From Zygnema cylindricum (lineage: Eukaryota > Streptophyta > Zygnematophyceae > Zygnematales > Zygnemataceae), in assembly GCA_037447655.1 (NCBI GenBank), contig JBBHKE010002075.1, positions 172,081 to 236,080 of the forward strand: a stretch of 64,000 nt of DNA. The letters run 5' to 3'. Shown one piece after another: positions 37,335 through 49,226 of the stretch (position 1 is its first letter; each line of letters begins with the position of its first letter). The notes under the pieces were generated by a model. That model saw only the letters and a list, made by a program, of their open reading frames with translations, did no database searches and was not told where the DNA came from. The position numbers and the translations under genes are program-made.

Positions 37335-38186
37335 CTACCAAAGAAACAGTTATGCCACATGTCACGTCCTCCTTATTTCCATCTTCTTTCACCGAAACCG
37401 CATACAACCTAACTTTAACGTTTTTATTCTTTATTTTTTATTTCGTACTTTTAATTCCATTCCAAACCTAAATAAAACCTAAATATCACATTGACTCCAG
37501 TCCACACATACCCTATTTCGCCCAAACTTTAGTATTTAATCCTTTCACCCCTTCTGCTCTCATACCTTCCGACTCTCTTCATTTTTCCCCTCCCTCTCCC
37601 TCCCTCCTTTACTCTCCTTTCCTCCCTCCTTTCCCTCTCCCTCCTTTCGCTCTCCCTCCTTCCTTTCCTCTCCCTCCTTCCATCTCTATTATCTCTCCTA
37701 TTCTATTCCACTCACAAACTTACCCTTAGACACAAATTTCCTTCACACTCCCCTCCCTCCTCCCCCTCATCAACCTCGACTCACACATCCCTCCCATACC
37801 CATCCCCTCTTTCCACCACACCCTTTCATCTTGCCCCTCTCCTCCCCCATCTTCCTCCCTTCCCTCTCTCCCTCCTCCCCCCTTTCCCTCTCCTGCCACT
37901 CTCCCTCTCCCTCTCCCTCTCCCTCTCCCTCTCCTCTTCTACCTCAATTTCGTCTTCCTCCACCTTTCCTTTCCAATTAATTCCAATTATAATCTCTGTT
38001 CTCCTCCCCCTTCCCTCCCTCCCTCCCTCCCCACCCCCCTTCCCCTTCCACTTCCCCTCGCTTATGCAATAACCCCCTCCCCCCCTCCCCTCCCCCCCTC
38101 CCCTCCCCTCCTCCCCTCCCCCCTTCCCCACTCCCCCTCTTCCACTTTCCCCTCGCTCATGCAATTACCCCCTCTCTCCCTCCCCC

Positions 38187-38224
<38 letters not shown>

Positions 38225-38515
38225 TACCATGTGCATCCTGCTCCCCGTCCTGCAGTCCGTGAGCAGCCCCTGCGCGTGTCTGAACGCCTCCCTCAGCGCC
38301 TGGAAGCGCACGGCGGCCGCCGGAGGGAGCGGACTGCGCGCGTCGCGGACCTCCTCGAACAGCGGCTGCAGCAGCCGCACCAGCCGCGCCACGTTCCAGC
38401 AACGCCGCCGCTCGGCGCCGGGGCCGAGACCGGCCGACGTCACCTCGCTCACGAGGGCCAGGAGCTCCTCCACGAGGGCCATAGAGCCGGCGACGGCCAT
38501 TTTGTTGGGAGACAT
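33524..38515 (-). CDS. U-box E3 ubiquitin ligase with ARM repeats (PUB12/13/14 type)
   Basis: Four phase-0 exons, 38228-38515, 36019-36135, 34792-35235 and 33524-34603, encode about 642 aa, the normal size for this family. Exons 1-3 give the U-box N-terminal domain (VEELLALVSEV.., CWNVARLVRLLQPLFEEVRD, SDLTSELSKALDGLPLDLLA). The U-box spans the exon 3/4 junction: DDFKCPISLELMRDPVIVST then GQTYDRQFIEQWLKEGHKTC. Exon 4 then carries ARM repeats (NRVCIAEAGVIPLLVGLL; TALLNLSINDPNKG; IPALVDLLQTG). Such proteins transfer ubiquitin in the cytosol or at membranes and in angiosperms act in immunity and cell death control (SPL11/PUB13). Orthology to one named PUB is not resolved. Homopolymer tracts flank exon 1 closely. 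MAVAGS or MALVEE are alternative in-frame starts. Confidence 0.93.
35250..36010. repeat. PUB intron 2 with CAATTACAGTTAC-type repeats
   Basis: At 35290-35460, short imperfect repeats of AGTTACAATTACAG, AGTTGCAATTAC and AGTTCC words occur. The rest of the intron is unique, AT-rich sequence without features. Confidence 0.65.
36895..37165. repeat. TCTTCCGTACACATCACATCC minisatellite in PUB intron 1
   Basis: About ten imperfect 20-27 bp units (TCTTCCGTACACATCACA, TCGTCCGTACACAAT). The open frames across it (SSVHI repeats) are repeat translations. Confidence 0.8.
37277..38227. repeat. GA microsatellite, CT-rich tract and poly-C run in PUB intron 1
   Basis: (GA)n at 37277-37330, then CCCTCC-type sequence from 37560. 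A run of 37 C at 38188-38224 ends three bases from the exon 1 donor. On the transcript the intron starts GUAGGGGGG.. with a 37-nt G run. Confidence 0.9.
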
Positions 38516-38640
38516 GGGGGGGGGGGGGGGGGAGGGGGGGGAGGGGGGGGGGAGGGGGAATGGGGGGGGGGAGGGGGAATGGGGGAGGGAGGTTTTTATT
38601 TTGGTTTTTAGGGGGGTTTGAGGGGGGGAGGGGAGGGGAG
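38516..38640. repeat. Poly-G tract upstream of PUB start codon
   Basis: G-runs broken by single A or AAT on the plus strand. On the PUB transcript this is a C-rich 5' UTR reaching the ATG at 38515. Sequencing of such tracts is error-prone. Confidence 0.85.
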
Positions 38641-41427
38641 AGAGGGAAGGGAGGGTACGGATGGAAGACAGGACCGATCCGAGCAGTCGTGGCGTGAAAG
38701 GTCTGTGGGGAGAGATCTGGGCCGTTGGATTTGGCGGGCCAGTGGGGGGAATTTTTGGGCGGCGGCGAAAGAAAAGAAAACGGGGACGGGGAAACGGGAA
38801 AAGTTGGGAGCATGGAACTGGGCGGGCGGTAAAGTGAACGGCGGTACGGTAGCGGCAGGGAGCGTGGAGAAGTCGCGGAGAAACTGCGGGATTGTTAGGT
38901 TTGTACGGACGGAGGGAGGATTGGGAGATGAGAACAAAACTACAGAAGCGCGTGGGGGAGTTGTACGGAGAATGTATGGGGCTGTACGGACGAGGGGATT
39001 CGTGGACCGGGGAAGTCGTAAACTGGCCGAAGGGTTGCCACGCGGAGGAAGGTCGAAGAATCGGCAAAACGACAAAAGAGTGATTAATGGGTGTACGGAC
39101 GGCGAAAGATTTAGGAAAGGAAAGGCGCATGTGGGGTGCGGCGTGAGGAGAGTAACGACGGACAGCTCAGCGGTACAAAAATAGGGTTTAAATGATTAAA
39201 TGTGGTTAGGCTCGTTGGCAAGTAACGGGATTTTCAGATTTTGTGAAGGAAAATCGGGAGCGTATCGGTACGGAGATTTTGTAGCAAGTGACTTTTGACA
39301 GGATCGGATGGCTGGGATAATGTCCGAACGACGTGGCGGTTAACTACGGTCAGCTTTTAATACGCAGGAAAAGTGGTGGTGAGTGGTTGACACGTGTAGA
39401 GATAGTACGGTAACTACACGATATTTTAAGACTTTTGAAAGTCTTTAAAATTTGGAAAACGGAGGAAAACCGTTATTCAAAAAAAACAGACTAGGCAAGT
39501 TACTGTGCTGTTTCTTGCATTATTGTACCGTACTTTATTTTACCGTATATTTTCTTTTTGATTTGTGCCTCTGTCGTACATTTCAGATTTCCGGTGCCAC
39601 GTGTACTTTAATAATTATTTCGCATTACAATGGGTTCAAATCCACTCTAAATAAGGAACCATTCGAGTCGCTACGTGACGCAACACGTGCCCACAGGGTT
39701 TGCCAGACCGGCACGTTTTTTTCTCCGTTACCGTCAAAACTTCAAATGGAAGTCCGTGAGATCTTTCGATTCGCTGACGTAAGCACACTGGAGGTCGGTC
39801 CGTCTGCAACGAAATGACTGGGCGGCGTTTCTTTCCGTCTGTTACCGACTTTTTCAAAAAAATAATGATTTTTCCTTCTTCTGACGGAAGACGAAGATGG
39901 ACTTTCTCACGTTGAACGTTTCGAAAGGAGACCGTAGACTCGCACGTGTGAAACCAAACCCTAGCTCCCCTCGATTTAACGGGGATCTGGCGGTCAAGGG
40001 TCAAGGGTCAATTGTGAATCGACGCCTAGGAATTATTCCGAGAAAGATGGTGACGGTTGACGCGCCTAGGGGCGGTTGCACAGGAAAACGATTGAAATTG
40101 TGTCACTTAACACGTGCGAAACAGCTATTAGTTAATGTGATTCGTACAGAGGTGAGAAAGCTATGTTACAGTACAGTACAGTACATTACTGTACTGTACT
40201 GTACTGTAGTGCATACAAGTGAAGAACAATTTTCGGAATGTACATTTTTGCAGTTACGGTACGGTACGGTACGGTACGGTACTGAAATGTAATGTACCGC
40301 TTGAGCTGTCCTAAAACTGTTCCCCTCCACCACACGTGTGAAATCTACGCCGAAGGCGAAGTGCTCCACACGCGTTAAAGATTGAATCTGGTTGGCTAGG
40401 GAGGATGTTTTTCCACCTGTCACAAGGGATCTTTCTTTTGCCTTGCAAAACTTGAAGCGACTTGGTTACAAAGTCGTACGGCCAATAGGATAATCTTGAA
40501 TAGAGTTGTTCTTAGTGCCACGTGTAGTTTGGTATTTGTTTTTCTCTTTGTTTTTCTAGCTTTCGATGTCAGACTTTTAGTGCTTTTTAGATTTTGTCGT
40601 GTAGTAATAAGTCCTTCTGGGGATTTCCATCTCTTACCTTTAAATGGTCGTCAACAATTTTCCATTTCAATCATGTTTTATAGTTCGATGGTTTTACCAC
40701 CGCGTATTTTATAAATTAAAATCGTAATTCCAAGCTTTGACTTGCATCATAGTGACGCAAGAAAAAATGAAGCCATTAAAGACCTCCGAATAACTAAAAA
40801 TATAATATATATATATATATGGCAAAATAGTTGAAAGCAAATCTGACCACAGATATTTTGTCGCTTTGTGTCGTGACGCGACGATTCAGAACCTAGCCGG
40901 GCGATACTAGCCGGCGACTTTATTTCAGTTTTAGTTGCCCAAGCCGTCGGGAAAATGTGTCGGAAGTTGAACGACGCAGAAAAATGGTTGTTCACAAAAA
41001 AAAAACTCTCCATTTAGTAATTCACACTAAGGGTAAAGTTCCATTAGGGGGAAAATGCCGTTGTTTAATAAAAGCCGTACTTTTTCGTACAGTGCCGTAC
41101 CAGAAAAAAATTAATGTCAGAAAAACAAGCCTACTGAGGCCGCTTCTCCATCAGGTGCCGACAGTAATCGTACGGAGACGTTTACTGCCAGTAAAATTTG
41201 GTTCACTTCTCCATCAGGTCGTGTCAGCAAGGAGTCAATCGTGGACGTGCTTTCCTTCGATTGGATGCACGTAGATTTCTGTTCTGACGGCAAGCGTCGT
41301 CAAAGATTCCAAAAGCGAAATATCTAAACTAGTATCCGTACAACCAGCCGCTTTGTCATTGTTTCAACGGTTTTATATATCTGTCGAAAATAAATGGATG
41401 TACAGACGTACACAGATGTACCATTGG
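38641..41427. other. PUB upstream region and intergenic DNA
   Basis: GC-rich to about 39150, probably promoter or 5' UTR, with frequent GTACGG words. At 40165-40210 short (TACAG)n and (TACTG)n blocks face each other as an imperfect palindrome. At 40256-40282 GGTAC/TACGG is repeated about five times. No gene is supported; the open frames lack recognisable domains. Confidence 0.6.
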
Positions 41428-41872
41428 AACCATAGTTCAAAAGTAGGCGTTTTTATGGTAGGCCTTTGGTAGGCGCACAAAGCTTGGCACAAAACTCGCG
41501 CAACCTAGCCATACTATGTGTGTGTGCTGTGCACACCCCTGGAAGAGCGTACGAATATGACGTATGCTCATAGTACAGAGCACCCCTGGAAGAGCGTACG
41601 AATATGACGTATGCTCATAGTACAGAGCACGCCGCCGAACGAAATTTTTTAGCGAACTGACACGGCGAAGGATGACATTGCGCCGGAAAAGACAAAAAAA
41701 AAATTGTGTGTTTTGATGTATATTTTATTTAAACCGTCAGATTTGGACGATCGGAAGGTCGCTGATCAAAGTACCGATCTAAAAAGATCACATGAAAAGC
41801 CCATAACACAACTTATGATAAAGGCGCCTACAAAAGGCCTACAATAGAAACGCCTACTTTTTAACTATGGTT
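41428..41872. mobile_element. MITE family B, copy 1
   Basis: Inverted ends: CATAGTTCAAAAGTAGGCG at the left, and CGCCTACTTTTTAACTATGG at the right. Inside is a perfect 47-bp tandem duplication at about 41536-41629 (CCCCTGGAAGAGCGTACG..). The left and right inner parts match the copies at 57451-58032 and 58677-59142. Confidence 0.8.
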
Positions 41873-44600
41873 TATCATAATGATCTTCCGTGCAATATCT
41901 CATCTTATGTGCAATCTTGGCCGTCCGAACGACAATGTCTGTCGTAGGACACAGGATGCTTTTCCATTAGTAAAAAGGGATTTGCCGCTTCTCAAAACTT
42001 GAAGGGATCTGGTCATATGGTAAAATGGCCAAAATAATAGTTACTAAGAGTCTATTTCAATACTTTGAAATAAATATCACCCAACTAGTGTGACACACTA
42101 GAAAAATTGAAGCCCTTATGATAACATAAACAAACAACAAATTAGTTCAATATGATTTTTCACAATTCTAAGTTAATGAATCAACTCTTAAGTGAGTCTA
42201 CCATCCAAAAACAACTCCCACATTTGACAAGGGCACCGTTATCCCAATCGCGGTCGTAAAATGGCTAGTTTACTTCTACTGTTGTCTTTCATGGAGGAGG
42301 CAATTCCTTTTTTGCTGAAAAGTATATTGGCCATCACGGTCAAAGAGCTTGATTAATTAACCGCATCCGTTGAGACTGGATAGAGTAATGAAACGTCCCT
42401 ACATGTTGAGCAACACGCTCTCAAAGCAATTCGTGTCATCTCTTTATTACATCCCTACAGTTCCATCAATTGTATCTCTTAGGTTTTGGTATTAATATCG
42501 AATTGATATATGTCTATCTTTTTCTCTCATTAACCTCAACAATTTCGCAGACATAGGACATTACATAATATATACTATCAAATTTGCAATCAACAAATAT
42601 AATAAAAAAATTGAGCATGCACCTAACGTTAAAATCCATAAAGATGCTTTATTTGGAATTTTTTCACCATAGTTCCTCAATGCTCAACAAAATGATTTTA
42701 GGCAACTATAACAAAGATCCCCGTGTAACAATATGCCGTAGCCTCGAGTACTATTGTCCAACCATGGGCCATGATGGTTAACCCTCTACTCAATCCTCTT
42801 AAGTTTAAACTCCATCGATTGTGAATATTACCAAACATAAATTCTTCATAAGTGAAATGAATAATTAACTTCAAAATGTTATCACGTAAAGCCTCAGTCG
42901 CTTTACATACTCGTATAAAAAATTAACGGGAATTACCAATGGATCTTATATCAAAATTTGAGGTTGTATAAATAATAATTTCGAAATTTTCTACTCAGTC
43001 AAAAATATGATGAAACGTTTTTCGACTAAAATATAAAGATTTTCCTTTGATGAGGTTGACGGATATGTGATCAGATATATAACATGAACATGTTAGTTTA
43101 AATCACATAAAAAACCAATATGGGTTAAATAAAAACCACGAGTATCTCTTTGCTTTAATCCTCACCTTTTCGACCCTCCAACTCGCTTGTAAGGTTAAAG
43201 CCACCTAAACCTCGAAAGGTCAACCAAGTACATGAACTCTTTTCAGATGCGATACAATTTGACATATTTATCGTTGTGCTTGGATGAGGTAACCACGTGT
43301 ACGAGTGTAATCAAACGTCTAGTTTTTATATAATTTTTTGCCAAATATGTGGGTTCAATTTTATCAAAACTATTCTTAAAACATTTACATTTTGGCTTGA
43401 TGAACTGAACAAGTTTCTTATTCGACAACACCATAAAACCTTCCAATGAAAGTGTGCGTGCAAAAAAATTATAGATATAAAGCCATGTGGTCGTCATAAT
43501 GAAAACGTAAATTATGTCGTCTAGCTTTAGGTAAAACCTATGTTTACCAATATTATTTATAGTTATTCAAACTCTTGTATGAGTTGCTCGAGCCTCGCCG
43601 AAGAAGACCATGTAATAAATAGGCGTTACATTTGATAAAGTTACCATAATCACAAATGCAATGAGAAAAATTGCACAAAAAGTGAGAATTCACCTGAAAG
43701 AGAAAGAAAAAAATATAGTGTGCTTAAATAAATGTTTTCCAAATTACTAGTCTGAATTCTTGTCGATATGCATGAGTAACTTTGTCCACTCATACAAATC
43801 GCTCACACATGTGAAAGTTATGTTTTACATGCATGTGCAACCATCATAAAGACATATTTTTATACGTTAAGGTTTTTGTGTTTATCACTTTAAATGTTAA
43901 ACTTTGACCATAGAAAGAATAAATAAAAAACATAAACATAGTTATAGGCCATGTTGTAACTTGATATGCAATTTAGTTGTTGCACTTTGTTTCCACCCCC
44001 TCAACAAATCAAGCCAGCTCACATTTGAACTCAAGGTAAAGGTCCATATATTTGGACCTTGAAATAATTATATAATTTGTGGGAATTGTGATAACCGTTA
44101 AGACATACTTTTTATAACGAATTTCAAACGTTAATGGTTGTTTTCAAGAGAGTTTGAAAGTATTTGTCCGTTAATGCATTTTTGGTACGAAACTTAATCT
44201 CGTCATCCACTTAAAATGTACTTGAGGTTGGTACACTACCCATGATTAGTATAATTAATGATGATTTGAAGTTACAATGAAATTAGAACATGTAATGATA
44301 GCTCAGTGCGAGGAGATATGGTAAATTATAATCCATTTCCTCTCACTTCCTTTTGTCCTTCCTTCCTTTCCTTTAATGATGTTGTTTTATTTTTGGTAAT
44401 TGAAAGTTGCGACAAAGTTAATGTTATTTTCTTTAACAACGATATAGTGCCCATCGTTATGAAAGTCTATATAACTAATTTGGTGGTGACTTCTTTTCTT
44501 GGTAAAGAATATGAAATATTGTTAACAACACTATTTTGAAGAGTTCGCTACATAATGTCACGTGTCCCCGACTTTGTATGGCATGTTATAATTTGTAGTG
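41873..44600. other. Intergenic AT-rich DNA
   Basis: I see no gene, repeat family or RNA gene here. Open frames are short and without recognisable motifs. Confidence 0.55.
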
Positions 44601-45070
44601 TTGTGTATCGACAAGAAAGTTATCGCGATAAAACCGATACCTATGGATATCGATTATCGGTTGGTGAGGTGTCCTGCTATATCACTTCGAGACCAACAAT
44701 TTTTTTATCGGCGATAAGTAGAAAAAAAGATAGTGCGCTATATAATAGTATTTTATAATACATTGTATAATATTTTTGAATGTACATAGCGTGGCATGCC
44801 ACATATGACAATCTGTTATGTACTATGTACAACGGGAGTTCAATACAAACAACTATCCGTATAGTTGTACGGAAAACCGTACAATTATCGCCGATAGTTC
44901 GCGGTGCCGGTGTTATAGCGATAAAAAACCGATATTATCGGTTTTATGTCGATATCACCGGTACCGATATATCGTGCCAATATATCGATTATCGGTAAGC
45001 CAAAAAAAGGGACATATTGGTTATCGGCAAAACCTTACCGATACCCAACACTGATAATTTCGTATCGACA
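44601..45070. repeat. Cluster of ATCGGT/ACCGAT and GATATC dyads
   Basis: Many overlapping inverted words (ACCGATATTATCGGT, CGATATCACCGGTACCGATA, ATATCGATTATCGG) are packed into about 450 bp. Weaker versions recur at 46735-46800 and 46998-47060. Possibly remnants of one element with internal dyads. Function unknown. Confidence 0.5.
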
Positions 45071-45910
45071 CTGATAATCCCCCATCAGCAACGACGATGG
45101 ATGACGTAGTACACTGCCCAGCTTTATTTGTGTTTATCAACTCTATTAACGATGGGCTGTGTAGTTTTCCATAATCGAATTAATTTGTACATTTATAAAA
45201 ATAGATTTGGATGTTGAAGGGGGAAAGATGGTGCCACGGTGCCAGCCAATGTCGCAGACTTGTCATTAATGTAGAAGATTTTGTTGAAATAACGGATTTT
45301 CAGGAGAGTAATCTGTTTTTGTTTTTTTCGCCAAGTCTTACCCTATCTAATCACTGCAAACAAATTGTCGAATGGAATTTGTGACTTTAGCTTAAGTTCG
45401 TTCTCAATAACGTCAAAGGTAACGACGTGTAATGAGTGAATGTCGTAACATGATGACGTGGCTGTCGCTGATCAATACGCAAATCGCGCTGATTCTCGCA
45501 ATAATCCAGAATCCTGCGCTGCTCTGACAGGTCGGTTTTCGTACATGGTAGGAATCATATTATCTTACGAGCACATATATTGCGTCGGAAGCTTTAAATG
45601 GAGCAAACAAGTGGATGAGGAGGGTTTTCCTGTTTGTAGTATATGCATTTTCGACAAAGACAATCTGCTTTGTACTGCTTTGGCAAGTACAGCATCAGTA
45701 AAGGACAAATTTATCGGTGATTTTATCGTGGTTTTCGAGGATATGCGAGAGAAGTTATAACGGTCTCTTCTTATATTCCCCGCAATCCAGAATTCCCGCA
45801 AACGTCCATGAAGACATCACATTGGTTTTGATTTTTTCGTACATTTTTCTTGTTGCGGTCATTTGTCCTTAACTGCTATGGCTACTGTGACGTCGTCAGA
45901 TTCTATATTT

Positions 45911-46528
45911 CTATGCGATGGTGTTCTTTCGCCTTTGGAAGTTCTCCAGCCTGTGCGTAATGTCACGTTCTTGTACAAGATTGTCTTTTTGTGGTGGTCT
46001 CTTTTGTTTTTTCGTGTGTTCAGTTTTACAAGGATGGTCGGTGGAGGGCAATATTTTGCTATACTGCATGGGCGAATCGAGTAACGCCAGTGAAGTCAAT
46101 ATGATCGCAAAGTTATGTACGGTACGACCAATAAAATCTGTACTGCAGAAATTCGTTTTTGGACGTTCAGTTTTGAAATTTGAATCATCGATGAGAACTT
46201 CTGGTGTCCGGAAACGTACAAAATTTGTGTCGTTATTACGGACCAATACCCTGAGAGAATCCCCGTCAAAACGTACGAATTTTATAGTATCCATCAATAC
46301 GTCCATACATAAATTTTTGGAAACATCCTGCCGTTTTTGGAATTCATGGTCCTCTCTTTTGGCAAAACTATACGGGTTTCCGCCCGGCCATTTGAAAGAT
46401 GACACGCTAATATGGTTGTCATAAAAGGACAATAATGTGTCACCAGTAAAAATCCTAAAAACTTTGAAGGGCTGGTGTAGTATCGCAAATAGTAATGTGT
46501 ACGGATAAATTGTCGCAAGCTGTCCCAA
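45911..46528 (-). CDS. Unrecognised open frame, 205 aa
   Basis: The frame starts MGQLATIYPYTLLFAIL, includes FKVFRIFTGDTLLSFYDNHI, and ends in a basic Lys/Arg-rich tail. Composition is protein-like and it is one of the longest non-repetitive frames in the intergenic DNA. However, no family motif is visible, and a 168-aa frame overlaps it on the plus strand. It could be a chance frame or an old gene fragment. Confidence 0.2.
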   Translation of the reverse strand: MGQLATIYPYTLLFAILHQPFKVFRIFTGDTLLSFYDNHISVSSFKWPGGNPYSFAKREDHEFQKRQDVSKNLCMDVLMDTIKFVRFDGDSLRVLVRNNDTNFVRFRTPEVLIDDSNFKTERPKTNFCSTDFIGRTVHNFAIILTSLALLDSPMQYSKILPSTDHPCKTEHTKKQKRPPQKDNLVQERDITHRLENFQRRKNTIA

Positions 46529-48208
46529 TGTCTACACACACTTCTTGGTATGAAGCACAACAACAAGAGTAGGAAATATTTTTTTCTTTTTTGTACATCT
46601 GTGCGCAAAAATCGGTGACAATTTGAGAGAAAAAAAGTCAAAGACACAAAATTAGGATTCTCCGGCCAAAAGTTTCAAAATTAGCGAAGTTGATAATATC
46701 ACAGTTGATAGTGTTGTTTATTGGGCAACTTTCTATCGACGATAATCCCTATATCGGTTCTATCAGATATCGAACTTCGCGGGCCGCCGATACATCGGTC
46801 CGATTCCAACTAAAAATTATCGCCAAGGAGGGGGGGGCTTTCAAAAAATTAATAATCCATTCCGTACCACAATACTAACGTGGAGCACGTAAAAGAATAA
46901 GGTGTAAGCTCATTTTTTTTGCAATAATTATTGGTCCACTATTTATCAATAATTGAAAGAGGCATATCCTTGATTTAACGCAACAACTTCCTTCACGATA
47001 TATCGAGCCAATATATAGTGAATTGTAGGCCAAAGGTTATGGGTACCGATACATAACACTAAAAAAATAAGCATGACACAACAATATCACAAAACATAAC
47101 GTTTTCAATGTCACACATCTACAAAAGTCACCTACAAACTATAACACTAAGACGCATTACGAGAATCTTCACAATGAGACAAATGTTGGCCATTAAATCA
47201 CGGTTGCATAGGCACATACGTTTAAGTGCAAAATTTGTTTAATGCCTAAGCACATTGATTAAAACCAAAAATGTAAATTGTAACATGAAGTACAAAAAGT
47301 CAATACGAGTCTATAAAAGGTACAAATCCAATGTTTGTAAATTGTTAAAGGTGTGTCCCTACGTAATTGTGACCTACAAAATTTATATTTAATTATAGCG
47401 ATGATTCTCCGTACACGTTATTTAAGTGTCCCAATGCGCAAAAACGAAATCGTTGTATTGTAAGTTTGTGGCGATTCTATACGTTGATGATGCATATGAC
47501 GATCATCAACTTCTAAAATATTTTGTGTCGCACCGTATTTGGTTATATTGTTCGTAAAGTCGAATGTCTTTGCGTGACATTGGAGGTGTCCAACCTTCGA
47601 ATCCTTTATGGATCATGGTTGAATAAAATCCCTTTGCCTTTGCCACTCTTGTTCATTCCCCGTGAAATGACATTTAATTCATAAGACTTGCGAACGGACA
47701 AAATAAAAGAATCTTGTACTTCTCATTGACGAAAAACTTTAGAATCTTATGAAACATGTGAAGTTGTTTTCTTTTCTATAAAGCGACGATACTTTACTTT
47801 AAAACACATCTCTTATTTGTTTTAGGGTAAAGTTGGCATGACGTGGCCGTGGGTTGAAGAACCCAAGACGACAACATGTATAACATGTTAGGTTTGAAGT
47901 TGACGTATATTGTGCTTTCAGTTTTTGTAGTTTTATTTGTACGACGCTTAGTTGTTTAGAAAAATGATAAGAGAAAACCTTTAATTTATCACATGGGAGG
48001 CACTCATATTGTCATGCAAAATTCCAATATGGGTATGACCTCACGCACATAAAAGTCAAATTGTTAACGGAGTTAAACTCAAAAAATTATGCGTGGAGTA
48101 AAAGGTACTTCTCAATTTTATGACTTTATTGTAACACGACCGTTGGAGTGTGAAACATGGATGATTTATCTTTAGTTGATTAGTACAACGCGAATTAATA
48201 TTAGTGTT
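46529..48208. other. Intergenic DNA
   Basis: No feature is supported apart from weak ATCGGT-type dyads near 46740-47060. The GTGTT at 48204-48208 is the left target-site copy of the copia element. Confidence 0.55.
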
Positions 48209-49212
48209 TGTTGAAATAACTAGATTTATAGAGTATTTTTTAGGTCTAAATAGATTAGTGAAAAAGGAAAAGAAAAGCGTAAACATTGTGCCTCCACCCC
48301 TTCTCTCTAGCCCCCATACTTGTTGTACTCACTGAAAGAGAGAGAGAGTTGTGGAGCCATGGCTGCCTCAGCTCCATAGGCAGGACTAAAGAGTGACATA
48401 AGTCGCTCTCACCCAAAGGTTGAGTCCGACAGGACTCGAACCTCCGTCCGGCAAAGCGAGGCTTAGCCGTCACCTCTAACCAGTTTGTCGTAGGAGTTCT
48501 TTAAATTACATAGGGTGTGATATTTATTTAAACTGTGTTTTGATCTCTAATCCGATTAACGGAAATACGAATGAAGGGACACAAAACTAGTTAATATATA
48601 GTGCGAACATGATCCGGCACAAAACAAATGAATCGGACTTTGGTTCAACAACTAACATTAAAAGTCGTTTTTGATCCAACGACACATGTCGCCGCCGAGA
48701 TCCCGGAATGGTCACTTTGGCGGTTTTCGGACGCGACATGACCTGGCGCCACGTGGAGAGATAACATTTGCAAGCGCAAATCCTGGGGACATAAGGGCGA
48801 GTAAAAAAGAGACACGCGTCCACTAAACAGCCTTGTCGTACACATGCCGTATAGAAAGGACATCGGTCGTAGTACCTTTCTATATTTACCAGTCTTATGA
48901 TTGGATCGTAATGCAGTAGATAGAGGTTGTGAGAGGGGTTTGGGACTTAGCATTTTTTTTTGTAGGCAGCAACCTCTCTCTTTGAGAGTTTGTATAAATT
49001 GGCATTTTCGCCGCTATATAACTTATCGCCTAGTTGGGCGTTTTCATAGATTCTTTTTGCTGTGGACTCAAGGAAGTCCAAACTGCACAAAAGAGCAGCT
49101 AGGTTAACAATTTGTTTGCTTGATCAGCAGTGGTTGTAGGTGAAAGAGGGCTTCTTAAAACTACCTAGAGGCTTCCTAAATTTTGTAGTCCAATGGAGGA
49201 CACAATATTGCT
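48209..49212 (+). repeat. 5' LTR of copia element
   Basis: 1004 bp, starting TGTTGAAATAAC. A TATA box TGTATAAATT is at 48991-49000. An antisense tRNA-like segment with B-box lies at about 48418-48490. The end reads ATATTGCT instead of ..TGCA, one base off the expected CA. The primer-binding site follows directly. Confidence 0.88.
48418..48490 (-). other. tRNA-like segment in LTR (antisense)
   Basis: On the minus strand ACTGGTTAGAGGTGACGGC (A-box-like) is followed about 40 nt later by GGTTCGAGTCC, a perfect Pol III B-box. The same unit occurs in the other LTRs (about 51010-51080 -, 52545-52620 +, 53392-53462 -), always opposite to LTR sense. It lacks a complete acceptor stem, so it is not a functional tRNA. 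Confidence 0.65.
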
Positions 49213-49226
49213 GGTTATGGGCCAAC
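49213..49226 (+). other. Primer-binding site, anticodon arm of initiator tRNA-Met
   Basis: GGTTATGGGCC starts right after the LTR. It is complementary to the anticodon loop and stem of initiator tRNA-Met (..GGCCCAUAACC), not to the tRNA 3' end used by most plant copia elements. Drosophila copia and yeast Ty5 use such a half-tRNA primer. An ATG inside the site opens a short gag frame (MGQPSKVPLSMDTGS). Confidence 0.75.

Noticed and set aside
36953-37471. 172-aa plus frame with SSVHI repeats
   Set aside because: Translation of a minisatellite and a (GA)n run inside PUB intron 1.
38157-39130. Long minus-strand frames of 218-321 aa through GC-rich DNA
   Set aside because: Pro/Arg-rich frames from C-rich sequence. 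Only the part from 38515 downward matches a U-box protein; the rest is 5' UTR or promoter.
45458-45760. 100-aa plus frame MAVADQYANRADSRN..
   Set aside because: Protein-like in parts but unrecognised, short and unsupported by neighbouring exons.
48418-48490. Genuine tRNA gene
   Set aside because: The B-box is perfect but no acceptor stem closes, and the unit is repeated inside every LTR. Called tRNA-like only.
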